The position numbers were made by a program, and so were the translations under genes. Shown here piece by piece: positions 1 to 7,920 of a DNA stretch of 15,525 nucleotides. The stretch's first letter is position 1. Every line of letters starts with the position of its first letter. Source of the stretch: an uncultured Pseudorhodoferax sp. (GTDB taxonomy: Bacteria > Pseudomonadota > Gammaproteobacteria > Burkholderiales > Burkholderiaceae); assembly GCA_913776795.1 (NCBI GenBank), contig CAJYRH010000553.1, positions 1 to 15,525 on the forward strand, in the 5' to 3' direction. The notes beneath the pieces are model-generated. The model ran no database searches. It was not told where the DNA came from and saw only the letters and a list, made by a program, of their open reading frames with translations.

Positions 1-204
1 GTGGCCAGAGGCCTCGCCCGCGAGCTTCAGGTCGACCACGGCGTGGGTGGGCGCGAAATCCTCCAGCTGCAGCAGCAGTTGCTCCAGGCCCGCGGCCACG
101 CGCACGGCGTAGCCGCGGCGCTCGAAGGAGCGCGCCAGCGTGCGTGCAAAGGCCGCGTCGTCCTCGACGATCAGCAGGCGGCGTTCCAGGGGCTCATCGG
201 TCAT
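1..204 (-). CDS. regA: RegA/ActR/PrrA-type response regulator, N-terminal part (runs off window)
   Basis: This is the receiver domain of a two-component response regulator; only the first 68 residues lie in the window. It begins MTDEPLERRLLIVEDDAAF, with the acidic pair of the phosphorylation pocket (E14, D15, D16) and a probable phospho-acceptor D58 in HAVVDLKLAGE, the form seen in RegA/ActR regulators. The family normally continues into a short Fis-like helix-turn-helix, which would lie beyond base 1 and cannot be checked. The start is ATG at 204, preceded by a good GAGGAAG ribosome site, and it overlaps the kinase stop by 11 bases. The ATG at 197 is in another frame. The overlap and the RegB-type partner support RegA. 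By family knowledge it would control respiratory and redox genes, possibly including the cyo genes upstream. Confidence 0.85.
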   Translation of the reverse strand, partial: MTDEPLERRLLIVEDDAAFARTLARSFERRGYAVRVAAGLEQLLLQLEDFAPTHAVVDLKLAGEASGH

Positions 205-1516
205 CGGCAGCATCTTCCTCCAGCAGGGCAATGGCCTGCAGCGGCAGGGTGATGCGCACCTCGGCGCCGCCGCCCTCCAGGTTGCGCGCGGCGACATGGC
301 CGCCCAGCGTGCGCGCCACGTTGACGACCAGGAACAGCCCCAGACCGCGGCCGGGCTGGCCCTTGCTGGACTGGTACGGTTTGCCGAGCTGCTGCAGCAT
401 TCCCGGCGCGAAGCCGGGGCCGCGGTCGGACACCGTGAGCACCAGGGTCTGGCCGCTGCGTGCGGCCTGCAGGTGCACATGCTCGGGCGAGACTTCCGCG
501 GCGTTGTCCAGCACGTTGCCGATCATCTGCTGGATGGCCGAATCCGCGACCATCGCCAGATCGTCGCCGAGCTGGTTGTCGAACCGGAAGCCGGGGCAGG
601 GCCGGCGCTGGCGCCAGCGCGCGACCACATGCTCCAGGAAGGCATGGAGCGTGGTGGCCCGCGAGGATTCGCCGCGCGCTTCGCCTGCGGACAGCAGGAT
701 GCCGCTCACGATGGCCTTGCAGCGCGCGACCTGGGCCTGCATCTCGGCCACGTCGTCGGCCAGCTCGGGCTCGGAGCTGAAGTGCGGCAGATGCTGCCAG
801 TCGCCCAGGATCACGGCCAGCGTGGACAGCGGCGTGCCGAGTTCGTGCGCCGCGCCGGAGGCCAGCAGCCCCATGCGCACGATGTGCTCTTCCTCGGCCG
901 CGCGCTGGCGCAGCGCGGCCAGGCGCTGGTCGCGCTCGCGCAGGTTGCCGACGATGCGCGTGATGAAGGTCACCAGCAGCGCGGCCGTCAGCGCGAAGCT
1001 GGCGAGCAGGCCCAGCACGTAGGGGCTGGCCAGCCCGCGGTGGTGGTCGGGCGCCAGCGGCAGCGGCTGGGCCCACAGCGCCAGCGCGGCGAAGCAGGCC
1101 GAGGTGACACCCACCATGGTCCAGGTGGCCCAGGCCGGCAGCAGCACCGCGCCCAGGATCACCTGCAGCAGGTAGAGGAACACGAAGGGGTTGGTCGCGC
1201 CGCCGGACAGGTAGAGCTGGGCGGAAAGGGCGGCCACGTCCACCAGCAGCGCCACCAGCAGCTCCACGCTGGTCACACGCCGGCCGGTGCGCGCCCGCAG
1301 CAGCGACAGCACGTTGAACGCGACCAGACCGGCCAGCACCGTCAGCATGGGCTCGACCGGAATGGCGATGCGCAGGCCGTAGTGCACGACCTCGATGGTC
1401 AGCACCTGGCCGAACACGGCAAGCCAGCGCAGCTGGATCAGCTGGTGCAGGTTTTTGAGGCCGGCGGCCTTGTCGGGGCCGGCCGTGCGCGCGGTGCCGG
1501 AAGCGGAAACAGACAT
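194..1516 (-). CDS. regB: RegB/PrrB/ActS-type redox sensor histidine kinase
   Basis: This 440-residue membrane histidine kinase should autophosphorylate and pass phosphate to the adjoining RegA-type regulator. About six hydrophobic segments fill residues 30-187. The RegB signature GGATNPF, implicated in quinone sensing, is at 105-111 between two of them. The H-box AAHELGTPL carries the phospho-acceptor H224. C266 (VARCKAIV) follows it and appears to match the redox-active cysteine described in Rhodobacter RegB. The N-box NVLDNAAEV is at 334-342, the G1 box DRGPGFA at 364-370 and the G2 box GRGLGLFL at 389-396, so the ATPase domain is complete. The start is ATG 1516, 12 bases after the SURF1 stop; no strong ribosome site is visible, so translation may be coupled. 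Identity is confident; direct control of the cyo genes is inferred from position. Confidence 0.92.
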   Translation of the reverse strand: MSVSASGTARTAGPDKAAGLKNLHQLIQLRWLAVFGQVLTIEVVHYGLRIAIPVEPMLTVLAGLVAFNVLSLLRARTGRRVTSVELLVALLVDVAALSAQLYLSGGATNPFVFLYLLQVILGAVLLPAWATWTMVGVTSACFAALALWAQPLPLAPDHHRGLASPYVLGLLASFALTAALLVTFITRIVGNLRERDQRLAALRQRAAEEEHIVRMGLLASGAAHELGTPLSTLAVILGDWQHLPHFSSEPELADDVAEMQAQVARCKAIVSGILLSAGEARGESSRATTLHAFLEHVVARWRQRRPCPGFRFDNQLGDDLAMVADSAIQQMIGNVLDNAAEVSPEHVHLQAARSGQTLVLTVSDRGPGFAPGMLQQLGKPYQSSKGQPGRGLGLFLVVNVARTLGGHVAARNLEGGGAEVRITLPLQAIALLEEDAADDR

Positions 1517-1528
1517 GGGGCCGGATTG

Positions 1529-2257
1529 TCAGTCCGGCGAACGCGGCGCCGCGCGCTGCGCGTACCAGCCGCCGGCCGCCACCATGAGCGCCAGCGCGTA
1601 CCAGGTCAGGGCGTAGACCAGGTGGTTGTCGGAAAAGCCCAGCACCGTGAGGCCGCCCACGGGCCACTGGCCAGGTGGCGTGGCCCCGGCGTCGACGAAG
1701 TACGGCGCCACCCGGTCCGCCGGCAGGCTGCGCGCCGCGGCGATGGCGGCCACGTCGCGCGAATGCCAGCGGTTGGCCGCCGGATCGTTCTCGCGCAGGA
1801 AGCCGCCGTGCGGTTCGCTGATGCGCAGCAGGCCGGTGACGCCGGTGACGCCAGGCGGCGGCGCTGCCTCGCGCCGGTCCGGGTCGCGCCGCTCGGGCGG
1901 CACGAAACCGCGGTTGACCAGCACGATGCTGCCGTCGGCCAGGCGCAGCGGCGTGAGCACCCAAAAGCCCGCGCCCAGCACCGTGCTGGCCTGCACCAGC
2001 ACCTCGTCGGCGTGCAGGAACTCGCCTTGCAGCTGCAGGCGGCGGTACTCGAAATCCAGGGGGGCCGCCAGGATGGCGGGCCAGGCCCGCATGTCCGGCG
2101 GCGCCATGGGCGCGGCGTTCGCACGCGCCTCGGTGCGCGCGATCAGCGCCTTCTTCCAGCCCATGCGCTGGACCTGCCAGGTGCCCAGCGCGACGAACGC
2201 CGCGCTGAGCAGGGCGGCGGCCAGCAGCACCCAGGGCAGGCCGCGCGCACGCCTCAT
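1529..2257 (-). CDS. SURF1-family heme-copper oxidase assembly protein
   Basis: This 242-residue protein has the SURF1 layout: one membrane helix at each end and a periplasmic domain between. The first helix (about residues 8-26) leads into LGTWQVQRMGWKKALI, the typical SURF1 entry motif. The middle carries VNRGFVPPERR, the family's conserved NRG-x-VP signature. The second helix is near HLVYALTWYALALMVAAGG. SURF1 proteins help insert heme a, or a similar heme, into subunit I of heme-copper oxidases. The frame stays open upstream to 2536, but ATG 2257 is the sensible start: it overlaps the cyoD stop in an ATGA and gives a normal N-terminal helix. SURF1 is best known with cytochrome aa3, so its place directly after a quinol oxidase suggests a bo3-dedicated copy. 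That specificity is inferred. Confidence 0.92.
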   Translation of the reverse strand: MRRARGLPWVLLAAALLSAAFVALGTWQVQRMGWKKALIARTEARANAAPMAPPDMRAWPAILAAPLDFEYRRLQLQGEFLHADEVLVQASTVLGAGFWVLTPLRLADGSIVLVNRGFVPPERRDPDRREAAPPPGVTGVTGLLRISEPHGGFLRENDPAANRWHSRDVAAIAAARSLPADRVAPYFVDAGATPPGQWPVGGLTVLGFSDNHLVYALTWYALALMVAAGGWYAQRAAPRSPD

Positions 2258-2706
2258 TGCGTGCCGTGCTGGTGCCCGGCGGCGGGCTGCTGGTGCTGGC
2301 CGTGCGAGGGCATCATGTTGGTGTTCATGTGGAACATGACCCACAGGGTGCCGGCGATCGCAATCGCGACGAACACCACTGTGAAGATGGTGGACAGCAT
2401 GGTCCAGCCGCCCTCGACCTTGCCGTTCATGTGCAGGAAGTAAACCATGTGCACCAGGATCTGCACCACGGCGAAGCCGCCCAGGACCAGCACGGCGGTG
2501 GTGCGGTCCTCGATGACGTTGTTCATGACCAGCCAAAACGGGATCGCCGTGAGGATGACGGACAGCACGAAGCCGATCACGTACTCGCGCATGGAGCTGT
2601 GCGGGCCGACATCGTCGTGGCTGCCGTGGTCGTGGTGGTGATTGTCGTGGTCGCCATGGCCCGCATGGGCAGAAATCTGGGCGTGGGCGTGGGTATCCGA
2701 AGCCAT
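2254..2706 (-). CDS. cyoD: Cytochrome bo3 ubiquinol oxidase subunit IV (CyoD)
   Basis: This 150-residue subunit IV of the bo3 quinol oxidase has three membrane helices: about residues 41-61, the VLVLGGFAVVQILVHMVYFLHM stretch, and a third containing FTVVFVAIAIAGTLWVMF. CyoD has no cofactor and is thought to stabilise the complex and help CuB binding during assembly. The start is ATG 2706, sharing one base with the cyoC stop (TGATG). An in-frame start at 2751 would lie inside cyoC and is unlikely. The N-terminal tail is unusual: 11 histidines lie in the first 36 residues, including HHH at 23-25, with many aspartates. Four more histidines lie in the last 17 residues. This is far more than expected for a CyoD tail and looks metal-binding. 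Confidence 0.93.
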   Translation of the reverse strand: MASDTHAHAQISAHAGHGDHDNHHHDHGSHDDVGPHSSMREYVIGFVLSVILTAIPFWLVMNNVIEDRTTAVLVLGGFAVVQILVHMVYFLHMNGKVEGGWTMLSTIFTVVFVAIAIAGTLWVMFHMNTNMMPSHGQHQQPAAGHQHGTQ

Positions 2707-3362
2707 CACAGCACTCCCATCAGGTACACGAAGGTGAAGACGCCGATCCACACGACGTCAAGGAAGTGCCAGAACATGGACAGGCACATCAGCCGGCGCT
2801 TGTTCTCGAGGATGAGCCCGTGCTTGCCGATCTGCACCATGAGCACCACCAGCCAGATCGTGCCAAAGCTCACGTGCAGGCCGTGCGTGCCGACCAATGC
2901 GAAGAAGGCCGACATGGCGGCGCTGCTCTGCGGGCCCGCGCCTTCGAGGATCAGGTGGTGGAACTCGTACAGCTCGACCGCCAGGAAGGCCAGGCCGAAC
3001 AACCCGGTCACGGCCAACCACACCAGCGTGCCGCCCTTGTCATTGACCTGCTTGCGCAGCATGGCGAAGCCGAAGGTGATGGACGAGAGCAGCAGGAAGG
3101 CGGTGTTGAGCGCCACCAGCTTCAGGTCGAACAGCTCGGCACCGCCAGGGCCGCCGGCGTAGCTGCGGCCCAGTACGCCCCAGGTGGCGAACAGGGCGGC
3201 GAAGATGAGGCAGTCGCTCATCAGGTACATCCAGAAGCCCAGCGCGGTGCCGTTCTCCGGATGCGGTTCGTGCGCGAGGTGGTATTCGCGCGGCGCTGTG
3301 GCGCCCTGGACGCGACGGGCGCCATGCGCGCCAGGGACGCTTGGATGGGCGAGATCAGCCAT
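2706..3362 (-). CDS. cyoC: Cytochrome bo3 ubiquinol oxidase subunit III (CyoC)
   Basis: This 218-residue subunit III of the bo3 oxidase is a five-helix protein of the heme-copper oxidase subunit III family. Recognisable motifs are [15 protein letters not shown] in the first helix, [11 protein letters not shown] in the middle, [12 protein letters not shown] in the fourth helix and [12 protein letters not shown] near the C-terminus. Subunit III binds no metal and helps keep subunit I stable and active. The chosen start ATG 3362 lies 8 bases inside the cyoB 3' end and gives [11 protein letters not shown]. The frame is open up to 3410, but that start would add 16 residues with no family resemblance. 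No strong ribosome site is seen, which fits translational coupling to cyoB. The next gene, cyoD, begins on the last base of the cyoC stop. Confidence 0.95.
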   Translation of the reverse strand: MADLAHPSVPGAHGARRVQGATAPREYHLAHEPHPENGTALGFWMYLMSDCLIFAALFATWGVLGRSYAGGPGGAELFDLKLVALNTAFLLLSSITFGFAMLRKQVNDKGGTLVWLAVTGLFGLAFLAVELYEFHHLILEGAGPQSSAAMSAFFALVGTHGLHVSFGTIWLVVLMVQIGKHGLILENKRRLMCLSMFWHFLDVVWIGVFTFVYLMGVL

Positions 3363-5364
3363 GTTGTGCCAGCAGTTGGGTGCGCGCGTTTTCGGTGGTA
3401 ACGACCACATCCGCGGGGATGTGGTAGTCGCGCTTGTAGTTGAAGGTGTGGACGATGGAGGCGACCACGATCGCCGCGAACGAGGCGATGGCCAGTGGCC
3501 ACATGTGCCAGATCAGCGCAAAGCCCCAGACCAGCGAGAGCACCGAGATGACCACGCCGGAACCGGTGTTCAACGGCATGTGGATGGCTCTGAAGCCTTG
3601 CAGCGGCCGCTTGTAGCCGTGCTTCTTCATGTCCCACCAGGCGTCCACCTCGTGCACGACCGGCGTGAAGGCGAAGTTGTACTGCGGCGGGGGCGAGGAG
3701 GTGGCCCACTCGAGCGTGCGGCCGTCCCACGGGTCGCCGGTGTGGTCACGCAGCTGGTCGCGCTTGAGGAAGCTCACACCCAGCTGGACCAGGAAAGCGC
3801 CGATGCCCATGGCGACGATGCCGGCGCCGCAGGCGGCGATGACGAACCAGATCTGCAGCGAAGGATCTTCGAAGTGGTTGGCCCGGCGCGTGACGCCCAT
3901 CAGACCCAGCACGTACAGCGGCGTGAAGGCGACCCAGAAGCCGACCAGCCAGCACCAGAACGACACCTTGCCCCAGAACTCGTCGAGCTTGTAGCCGAAG
4001 GCCTTGGGGAACCAGTAATTGATGCCGGCGAACATGGCGAACACGACGCCGCCGATGATCACGTTGTGGAAGTGGGCGATCAGGAACAGGCTGTTGTGCA
4101 GCACGAAGTCCGCCGGCGGCACGGCCAGGAGCACGCCCGTCATGCCACCGATGGCGAAGGTGACCATGAAGCCCACGGTCCACAGCATCGGCACCGTGAA
4201 GCGGATGCGGCCGCGGTACATCGTGAACAGCCAGTTGAAGATCTTCGCCCCGGTCGGGATCGAGATGATCATGGTCGTGATGCCGAAGAACGAGTTCACG
4301 CTCGCCCCCGAACCCATCGTGAAGAAGTGGTGCAGCCACACGAGGTACGACAGGATGGTGATGCACACCGTGGCGTAGACCATGGAGGTGTAGCCGAACA
4401 GGCGCTTGCGGCTGAATGTGGCCACGACTTCGGAGAACACGCCGAACGCCGGCAGGATCAGGATGTAGACCTCCGGGTGGCCCCAGATCCAGATGAGGTT
4501 CACGTACAGCATGGGGTTGCCGCCCAGGTCGTTCGTGAAGAAGTTCGTGCCGACGTAGCGGTCCAGGCTCATCAGCACGAGTGCGGCCGTCAGCACCGGG
4601 AACGACGCCACGATCAGCGCGTTGGTGCAGAGAGCGGTCCAGGTGAAGATGGGCATCTTCATGAGGTCCATGCCCGGCGCGCGCATCTTGACGATGGTGA
4701 CCAGCAGGTTGATGCCCGAGAGCGTGGTGCCGACGCCCGCGATCTGCAATGACCAGATGTAGTAGTCCAGCCCCACCCCGGGATTCTGGTGGCCCAGGTT
4801 GGACAGCGCCAGCCAGCCCGAGGTGGAGAACTCACCCAGGAACAGCGAGACCATGACCAGGATGGCCCCGGCCGTCGTCATCCAGAAGCTGAAATTGTTC
4901 AGGAACGGGAAGGCCACGTCGCGCGCGCCGATCTGCAGCGGCACGAGGTAGTTCATGAGGCCGGTGACCAGCGGCATGGCCACGAAGAAGATCATGATCA
5001 CGCCGTGCGCCGTGAACACCTGGTCGTAGTGGTGCGGCGGCAGATAGCCCATGTTCTCGCCGAAGGCCATGGCCTGCTGCAGGCGCATCATGACGGCGTC
5101 GGCGAAGCCGCGTAGCAGCATCACGATGCCCAGCACCATGTACATGATGCCGATCTTCTTGTGGTCGATGCTGCAGAACCAGTCTCGCCACAGCGGGCCC
5201 CACAGCCGGAACTTCGTCAGCAGGGCCAGCACGCCGATGCCGCCGATCACGACGGCGATGAAGGTCCACAGCAGGATGGGTTCGTGGGACATCGGAATCG
5301 AGTCCCACGTCAGGCGGCCCAGCAGCCAGTGCGCCGGGGCGGTGGTGTGTTCGGTCATGGCCAT
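3355..5364 (-). CDS. cyoB: Cytochrome bo3 ubiquinol oxidase subunit I (CyoB)
   Basis: This 669-residue catalytic subunit oxidises ubiquinol, reduces O2 to water and pumps protons. Key residues, matched to E. coli CyoB from memory, all appear present. The quinol-site residues are R85, D89, H112 and Q115. The low-spin heme ligands are H120 and H433, and the high-spin heme ligand is H431. The CuB ligands are H296, H345 and H346, with the Tyr of the cross-link motif (HPEVY) at Y300. D-channel residues are N138, D149, N156 and E298; the K-channel lysine is K374. [11 protein letters not shown] and [13 protein letters not shown] mark it as a quinol rather than cytochrome c oxidase. The start ATG 5364 has AGGA ten bases upstream and lies 3 bases after the cyoA stop. 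ATG 5358 is a less well placed alternative. Length is close to E. coli CyoB. Confidence 0.98.
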   Translation of the reverse strand: MAMTEHTTAPAHWLLGRLTWDSIPMSHEPILLWTFIAVVIGGIGVLALLTKFRLWGPLWRDWFCSIDHKKIGIMYMVLGIVMLLRGFADAVMMRLQQAMAFGENMGYLPPHHYDQVFTAHGVIMIFFVAMPLVTGLMNYLVPLQIGARDVAFPFLNNFSFWMTTAGAILVMVSLFLGEFSTSGWLALSNLGHQNPGVGLDYYIWSLQIAGVGTTLSGINLLVTIVKMRAPGMDLMKMPIFTWTALCTNALIVASFPVLTAALVLMSLDRYVGTNFFTNDLGGNPMLYVNLIWIWGHPEVYILILPAFGVFSEVVATFSRKRLFGYTSMVYATVCITILSYLVWLHHFFTMGSGASVNSFFGITTMIISIPTGAKIFNWLFTMYRGRIRFTVPMLWTVGFMVTFAIGGMTGVLLAVPPADFVLHNSLFLIAHFHNVIIGGVVFAMFAGINYWFPKAFGYKLDEFWGKVSFWCWLVGFWVAFTPLYVLGLMGVTRRANHFEDPSLQIWFVIAACGAGIVAMGIGAFLVQLGVSFLKRDQLRDHTGDPWDGRTLEWATSSPPPQYNFAFTPVVHEVDAWWDMKKHGYKRPLQGFRAIHMPLNTGSGVVISVLSLVWGFALIWHMWPLAIASFAAIVVASIVHTFNYKRDYHIPADVVVTTENARTQLLAQHG

Positions 5365-5367
5365 GGA

Positions 5368-6378
5368 TCAGAATTCCTGGAGATCGGTGCGCGTCGCTGC
5401 GGTGCACAGCGCGTCCTCGGCAGCCGCGTCGAGCTTGCGTGCCGCAGCGTAGGCCTGGTTGCGCTGGGCGTCCTTGGCCATCACCTCGTGCATGCAGGGC
5501 CTGCCTTCCTCGACGCACAGGTTCAGCACGCGCTGGTACAGGCCGCTCTCGACGGTCGAGAACAAGGCCACCGGATTGCGTTCGCTGGGCTTGGCCAGAT
5601 CGATGTAACTGGCGCGGGTGAGCGGTTGGCCTTCGGCCTTGGCCTTGGCGACCCACTTGTCGAAATCGGCGTTGGACAGGCCGTGGAACTTGAAGGTCAT
5701 GCCCGAGAAGCCCGCGCCGCTGTAGTGCGAGGACATGCCATGGTAGACGCCGGGCTTGTTGATGACCGCGTTGAGCTCGGTCTGCATGCCGGGCATGGTG
5801 TAGATCATGCCCGCCAGGTCCGGCACGTAGAACGCGTTCATCGTGTGGCTGGACGTCAGCTTGAAGCGGATGGGCCGGTCCACGGGTGCGGCCAGTTCGT
5901 TCACCGTGGCAATGCCCTGCTCGGGATAGAAGAAGAGCCACTTCCAATCCAGCGAGACCACCTGGACCTCCAGCGGCTTGACGCCTTCTGGCACCGGCTT
6001 GCCAGCGGCAATGCGGTCCAGCGGGCGGTAGGGGTCGAGCTGGTGCGTGCTGATCCAGGTCAGCGCACCCAGCGCGATGATGATGACCAGCGGAGCGGAC
6101 CAGATCACCAGCTCGAGCTTGGTCGAGTGGTGCCATTCCGGGTCGTAGTCGGTCTCGGCCAGCTTGCCGTTCTGGCGGTAACGCCATGCGAACAGCAGGA
6201 TCAGAAAGATCACCGGCACCACGATCAACAGCATCAGCATGGTCGCGATGACCACCAGGCGGCCCTGCTGCGCAGCGACGTCGCCCGCGGGGAAAAGCAC
6301 GACCATCTTGCTGCAGCCGGCCAGGAGTGCGGCCATGGCGAGCAGAAGCGGGCCTCGGATGTGGTTGAGTAGGCGCAT
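5368..6378 (-). CDS. cyoA: Cytochrome bo3 ubiquinol oxidase subunit II (CyoA), lipoprotein
   Basis: This 336-residue subunit II of the quinol oxidase is the first gene of the cyo run. The N-terminus MRLLNHIRGP, then a hydrophobic run to LLAGC, is a lipoprotein signal peptide with the lipidated cysteine at C22. Two membrane helices follow (about 43-66 and 88-108), then a periplasmic cupredoxin domain with LDWKWLFFYPEQGIATVNE and SSHTMNAFYVPDLAGMIYTMPGM. The cysteine pair that binds CuA in cytochrome c oxidases is missing, as expected for a quinol oxidase. The tail (about residues 270-336) extends past the core and has three cysteines, two in a CVEEGRPC motif. The start ATG 6378 gives a normal signal peptide. 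An in-frame TTG at 6399 would add seven residues. Neither has a strong ribosome site. Confidence 0.96.
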   Translation of the reverse strand: MRLLNHIRGPLLLAMAALLAGCSKMVVLFPAGDVAAQQGRLVVIATMLMLLIVVPVIFLILLFAWRYRQNGKLAETDYDPEWHHSTKLELVIWSAPLVIIIALGALTWISTHQLDPYRPLDRIAAGKPVPEGVKPLEVQVVSLDWKWLFFYPEQGIATVNELAAPVDRPIRFKLTSSHTMNAFYVPDLAGMIYTMPGMQTELNAVINKPGVYHGMSSHYSGAGFSGMTFKFHGLSNADFDKWVAKAKAEGQPLTRASYIDLAKPSERNPVALFSTVESGLYQRVLNLCVEEGRPCMHEVMAKDAQRNQAYAAARKLDAAAEDALCTAATRTDLQEF

Positions 6379-6555
6379 GCTGTTGGACTTTCGGGTCAAC
6401 CCTGTAGGGGTTACTCCGGGTTGCGATCAGACGGCGAATGTATCCGGACCAGGGCGTCGGAGCGATTGGACCTTTTGTCCTACCGGCTGCCCGCATGCAA
6501 CGGTATATAGTGAACCGGTCCAAAGCAAGTGGCCCACCCCTGGAGACCCGGTCCG
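6379..6555. promoter_or_regulatory. Divergent promoter region between cyoA and the MFS gene
   Basis: These 177 bases hold the promoters of both the cyo operon (minus) and the MFS transporter (plus). A locally AT-rich TATATAGT at 6504-6511 is the best -10-like element, but no good -35 lies at the right distance on either strand. Four GGWCC elements are arranged as two GGACC (6446-6450, 6468-6472) then two GGTCC (6517-6521, 6550-6554). The inner pair extends to a 7-base inverted repeat, TTGGACC/GGTCCAA. No clear FNR box (TTGAT-N4-ATCAA) was found. The region is defined by the flanking genes; individual sites are candidates only. Confidence 0.6.
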
Positions 6556-7896
6556 ATGTCCAGCATCAGCCAAGCTGCACCCCATCCCATTTCGTTCGAC
6601 GAGCGCGAGCACGGCCCCTTCCCTGAAACGGAGCACCAGGTCGACCCGGGCGACATCGCCGTCGGCGTCGTCATTGGCCGTACTTCCGAGTACTTCGACT
6701 TCTTCGTCTACGGCATCGCCTCGGTGCTGGTGTTTCCTGCGGTCTTCTTTCCGCACATGCAGCGGCTCGACGGTACCTTGTGGTCGTTCGCGCTGTTCGC
6801 GCTGGCCTTCGTTGCGCGTCCGATCGGCACGGTGGCGTCCATGGCCATCCAGCGCCGTTGGGGCCGGGCGACCAAGCTGACGATCGCGCTGTTCCTGCTT
6901 GGCTCCTCGACAGCCGGTATCGCCTTCCTGCCCGGCACGGCCACGCTGGGCTTGACGGCGGTGTGGCTGCTGGCGGCGTTGCGCGTCGGCCAGGGGCTCG
7001 CCCTCGGCGGCTCCTGGGACGGCCTGCCGTCGCTGCTGGCGATGAACGCGCCCAAGGGCCGGCGCGGCTGGTATGCGATGCTGGGCCAGCTCGGCGCGCC
7101 GATCGGGTTCATCCTGGCCAGCGCGCTGTTCGCCTACCTGTACGGCGCGCTGTCGCATGCAGACTTCCTGGACTACGGCTGGCGCTATCCATTCTTCGTG
7201 GCGTTCGCGATCAACGTGGTGGCGCTGTTCGCGCGCTTGCGGCTGGTGGTGGCGGAAGACGTGGAGGAGCAGCTGAACCAGCGCGAGCTCGAACCCGTCT
7301 CGGCCACCGAACTCGTGCGCATGCAAGGCACGAACGTGTTCATCGGCGCCTTCGCCGCCCTGGCCAGCTACGCGCTGTTCCACCTCGTCACGGTGTTTCC
7401 GCTGTCCTGGATCCAGCTCTACACCGAGCAGTCGATCGTCGGCTTCCTGCTGATCCAGGTGCTGGGCGGGTTTCTGTGCGCTGCCGGCATCGCGGTGTCC
7501 GGACGGCTGGCCGACCGCTTCGGGCGTCGGCGCACCCTGGGCACGCTGGCGACCTTGATTGCAGTGTTCAGCGGCTTTGCCCCCACGCTGCTGGATGGCG
7601 GCACGCTGGGCCAGGACACGTTCATCCTGGTGGGCTTCATCCTGCTCGGCCTGTCGTACGGTCAGTCTTCCGGCACGGTCACCGCCAATTTCGCACCGCG
7701 TTACCGCTACACCGGCGCTGCGCTCACGTCAGACATCGCCTGGCTGATCGGCGCGGCCTTCGCGCCGTTGGTGGCGCTCGGCCTGTCGGCCCATTTCGGC
7801 CTGGGCTATGTGAGCGTCTACCTGCTGTCGGGCGCGGCCTGTACGCTGGGCGCGCTGGCGCTGAACCGCGCTCTCGAAGATCGCGAGCGCGATTGA
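6556..7896 (+). CDS. MFS transporter, metabolite:H+ symporter-like
   Basis: This 446-residue major facilitator protein has about 12 hydrophobic helices and should move a small metabolite across the inner membrane, probably with protons. The first helix region TSEYFDFFVYGIASVLVF, followed by FFP, is typical of the metabolite:H+ symporter group (ShiA, ProP and KgtP relatives). The loop motif of the second half is intact (GRLADRFGRRR, D320). The same motif in the first half is degenerate: after RPIG (88-91) it reads QRRWGRATK, where GDRxGRR is usual, so the conserved aspartate is missing. The start ATG 6556 has GGAG ten bases upstream. GTG 6529 is in frame but less well supported. It is divergent from cyoA and ends 24 bases from a convergent gene. 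The substrate cannot be told from sequence. Confidence 0.85.
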   Translation: MSSISQAAPHPISFDEREHGPFPETEHQVDPGDIAVGVVIGRTSEYFDFFVYGIASVLVFPAVFFPHMQRLDGTLWSFALFALAFVARPIGTVASMAIQRRWGRATKLTIALFLLGSSTAGIAFLPGTATLGLTAVWLLAALRVGQGLALGGSWDGLPSLLAMNAPKGRRGWYAMLGQLGAPIGFILASALFAYLYGALSHADFLDYGWRYPFFVAFAINVVALFARLRLVVAEDVEEQLNQRELEPVSATELVRMQGTNVFIGAFAALASYALFHLVTVFPLSWIQLYTEQSIVGFLLIQVLGGFLCAAGIAVSGRLADRFGRRRTLGTLATLIAVFSGFAPTLLDGGTLGQDTFILVGFILLGLSYGQSSGTVTANFAPRYRYTGAALTSDIAWLIGAAFAPLVALGLSAHFGLGYVSVYLLSGAACTLGALALNRALEDRERD

Positions 7897-7920
7897 CGCA
7901 GGCCAGGTGGCGCCGGGCCG

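Noticed and set aside
140..2443. 767-codon open frame on the plus strand
   Set aside because: It lies antisense to regB, SURF1 and cyoD, and its translation is low-complexity, rich in Gln, Arg, His and Gly, with no recognisable domain. This is typical of the opposite strand in GC-rich DNA.
3184..4752. 522-codon open frame on the plus strand
   Set aside because: It is antisense to cyoC and the well-conserved cyoB gene; composition is dominated by His, Asp, Glu, Gln and Arg and no family motif is seen.
6504..6511. TATATAGT as a firm promoter -10
   Set aside because: No -35-like hexamer lies 16-18 bases away on either strand, so it is kept only as a weak candidate within the divergent region.
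6379..6555. RegA or FNR binding site in the cyo promoter region
   Set aside because: No full match to the FNR consensus and no convincing RegA-type match were found by eye; the RegA consensus is too loose to claim in GC-rich DNA.
6427..7383. 318-codon minus-strand frame and other frames inside the MFS gene
   Set aside because: The plus-strand MFS has clear helices and motifs; the minus frame is charged, repetitive in Arg/Gln and without domains.
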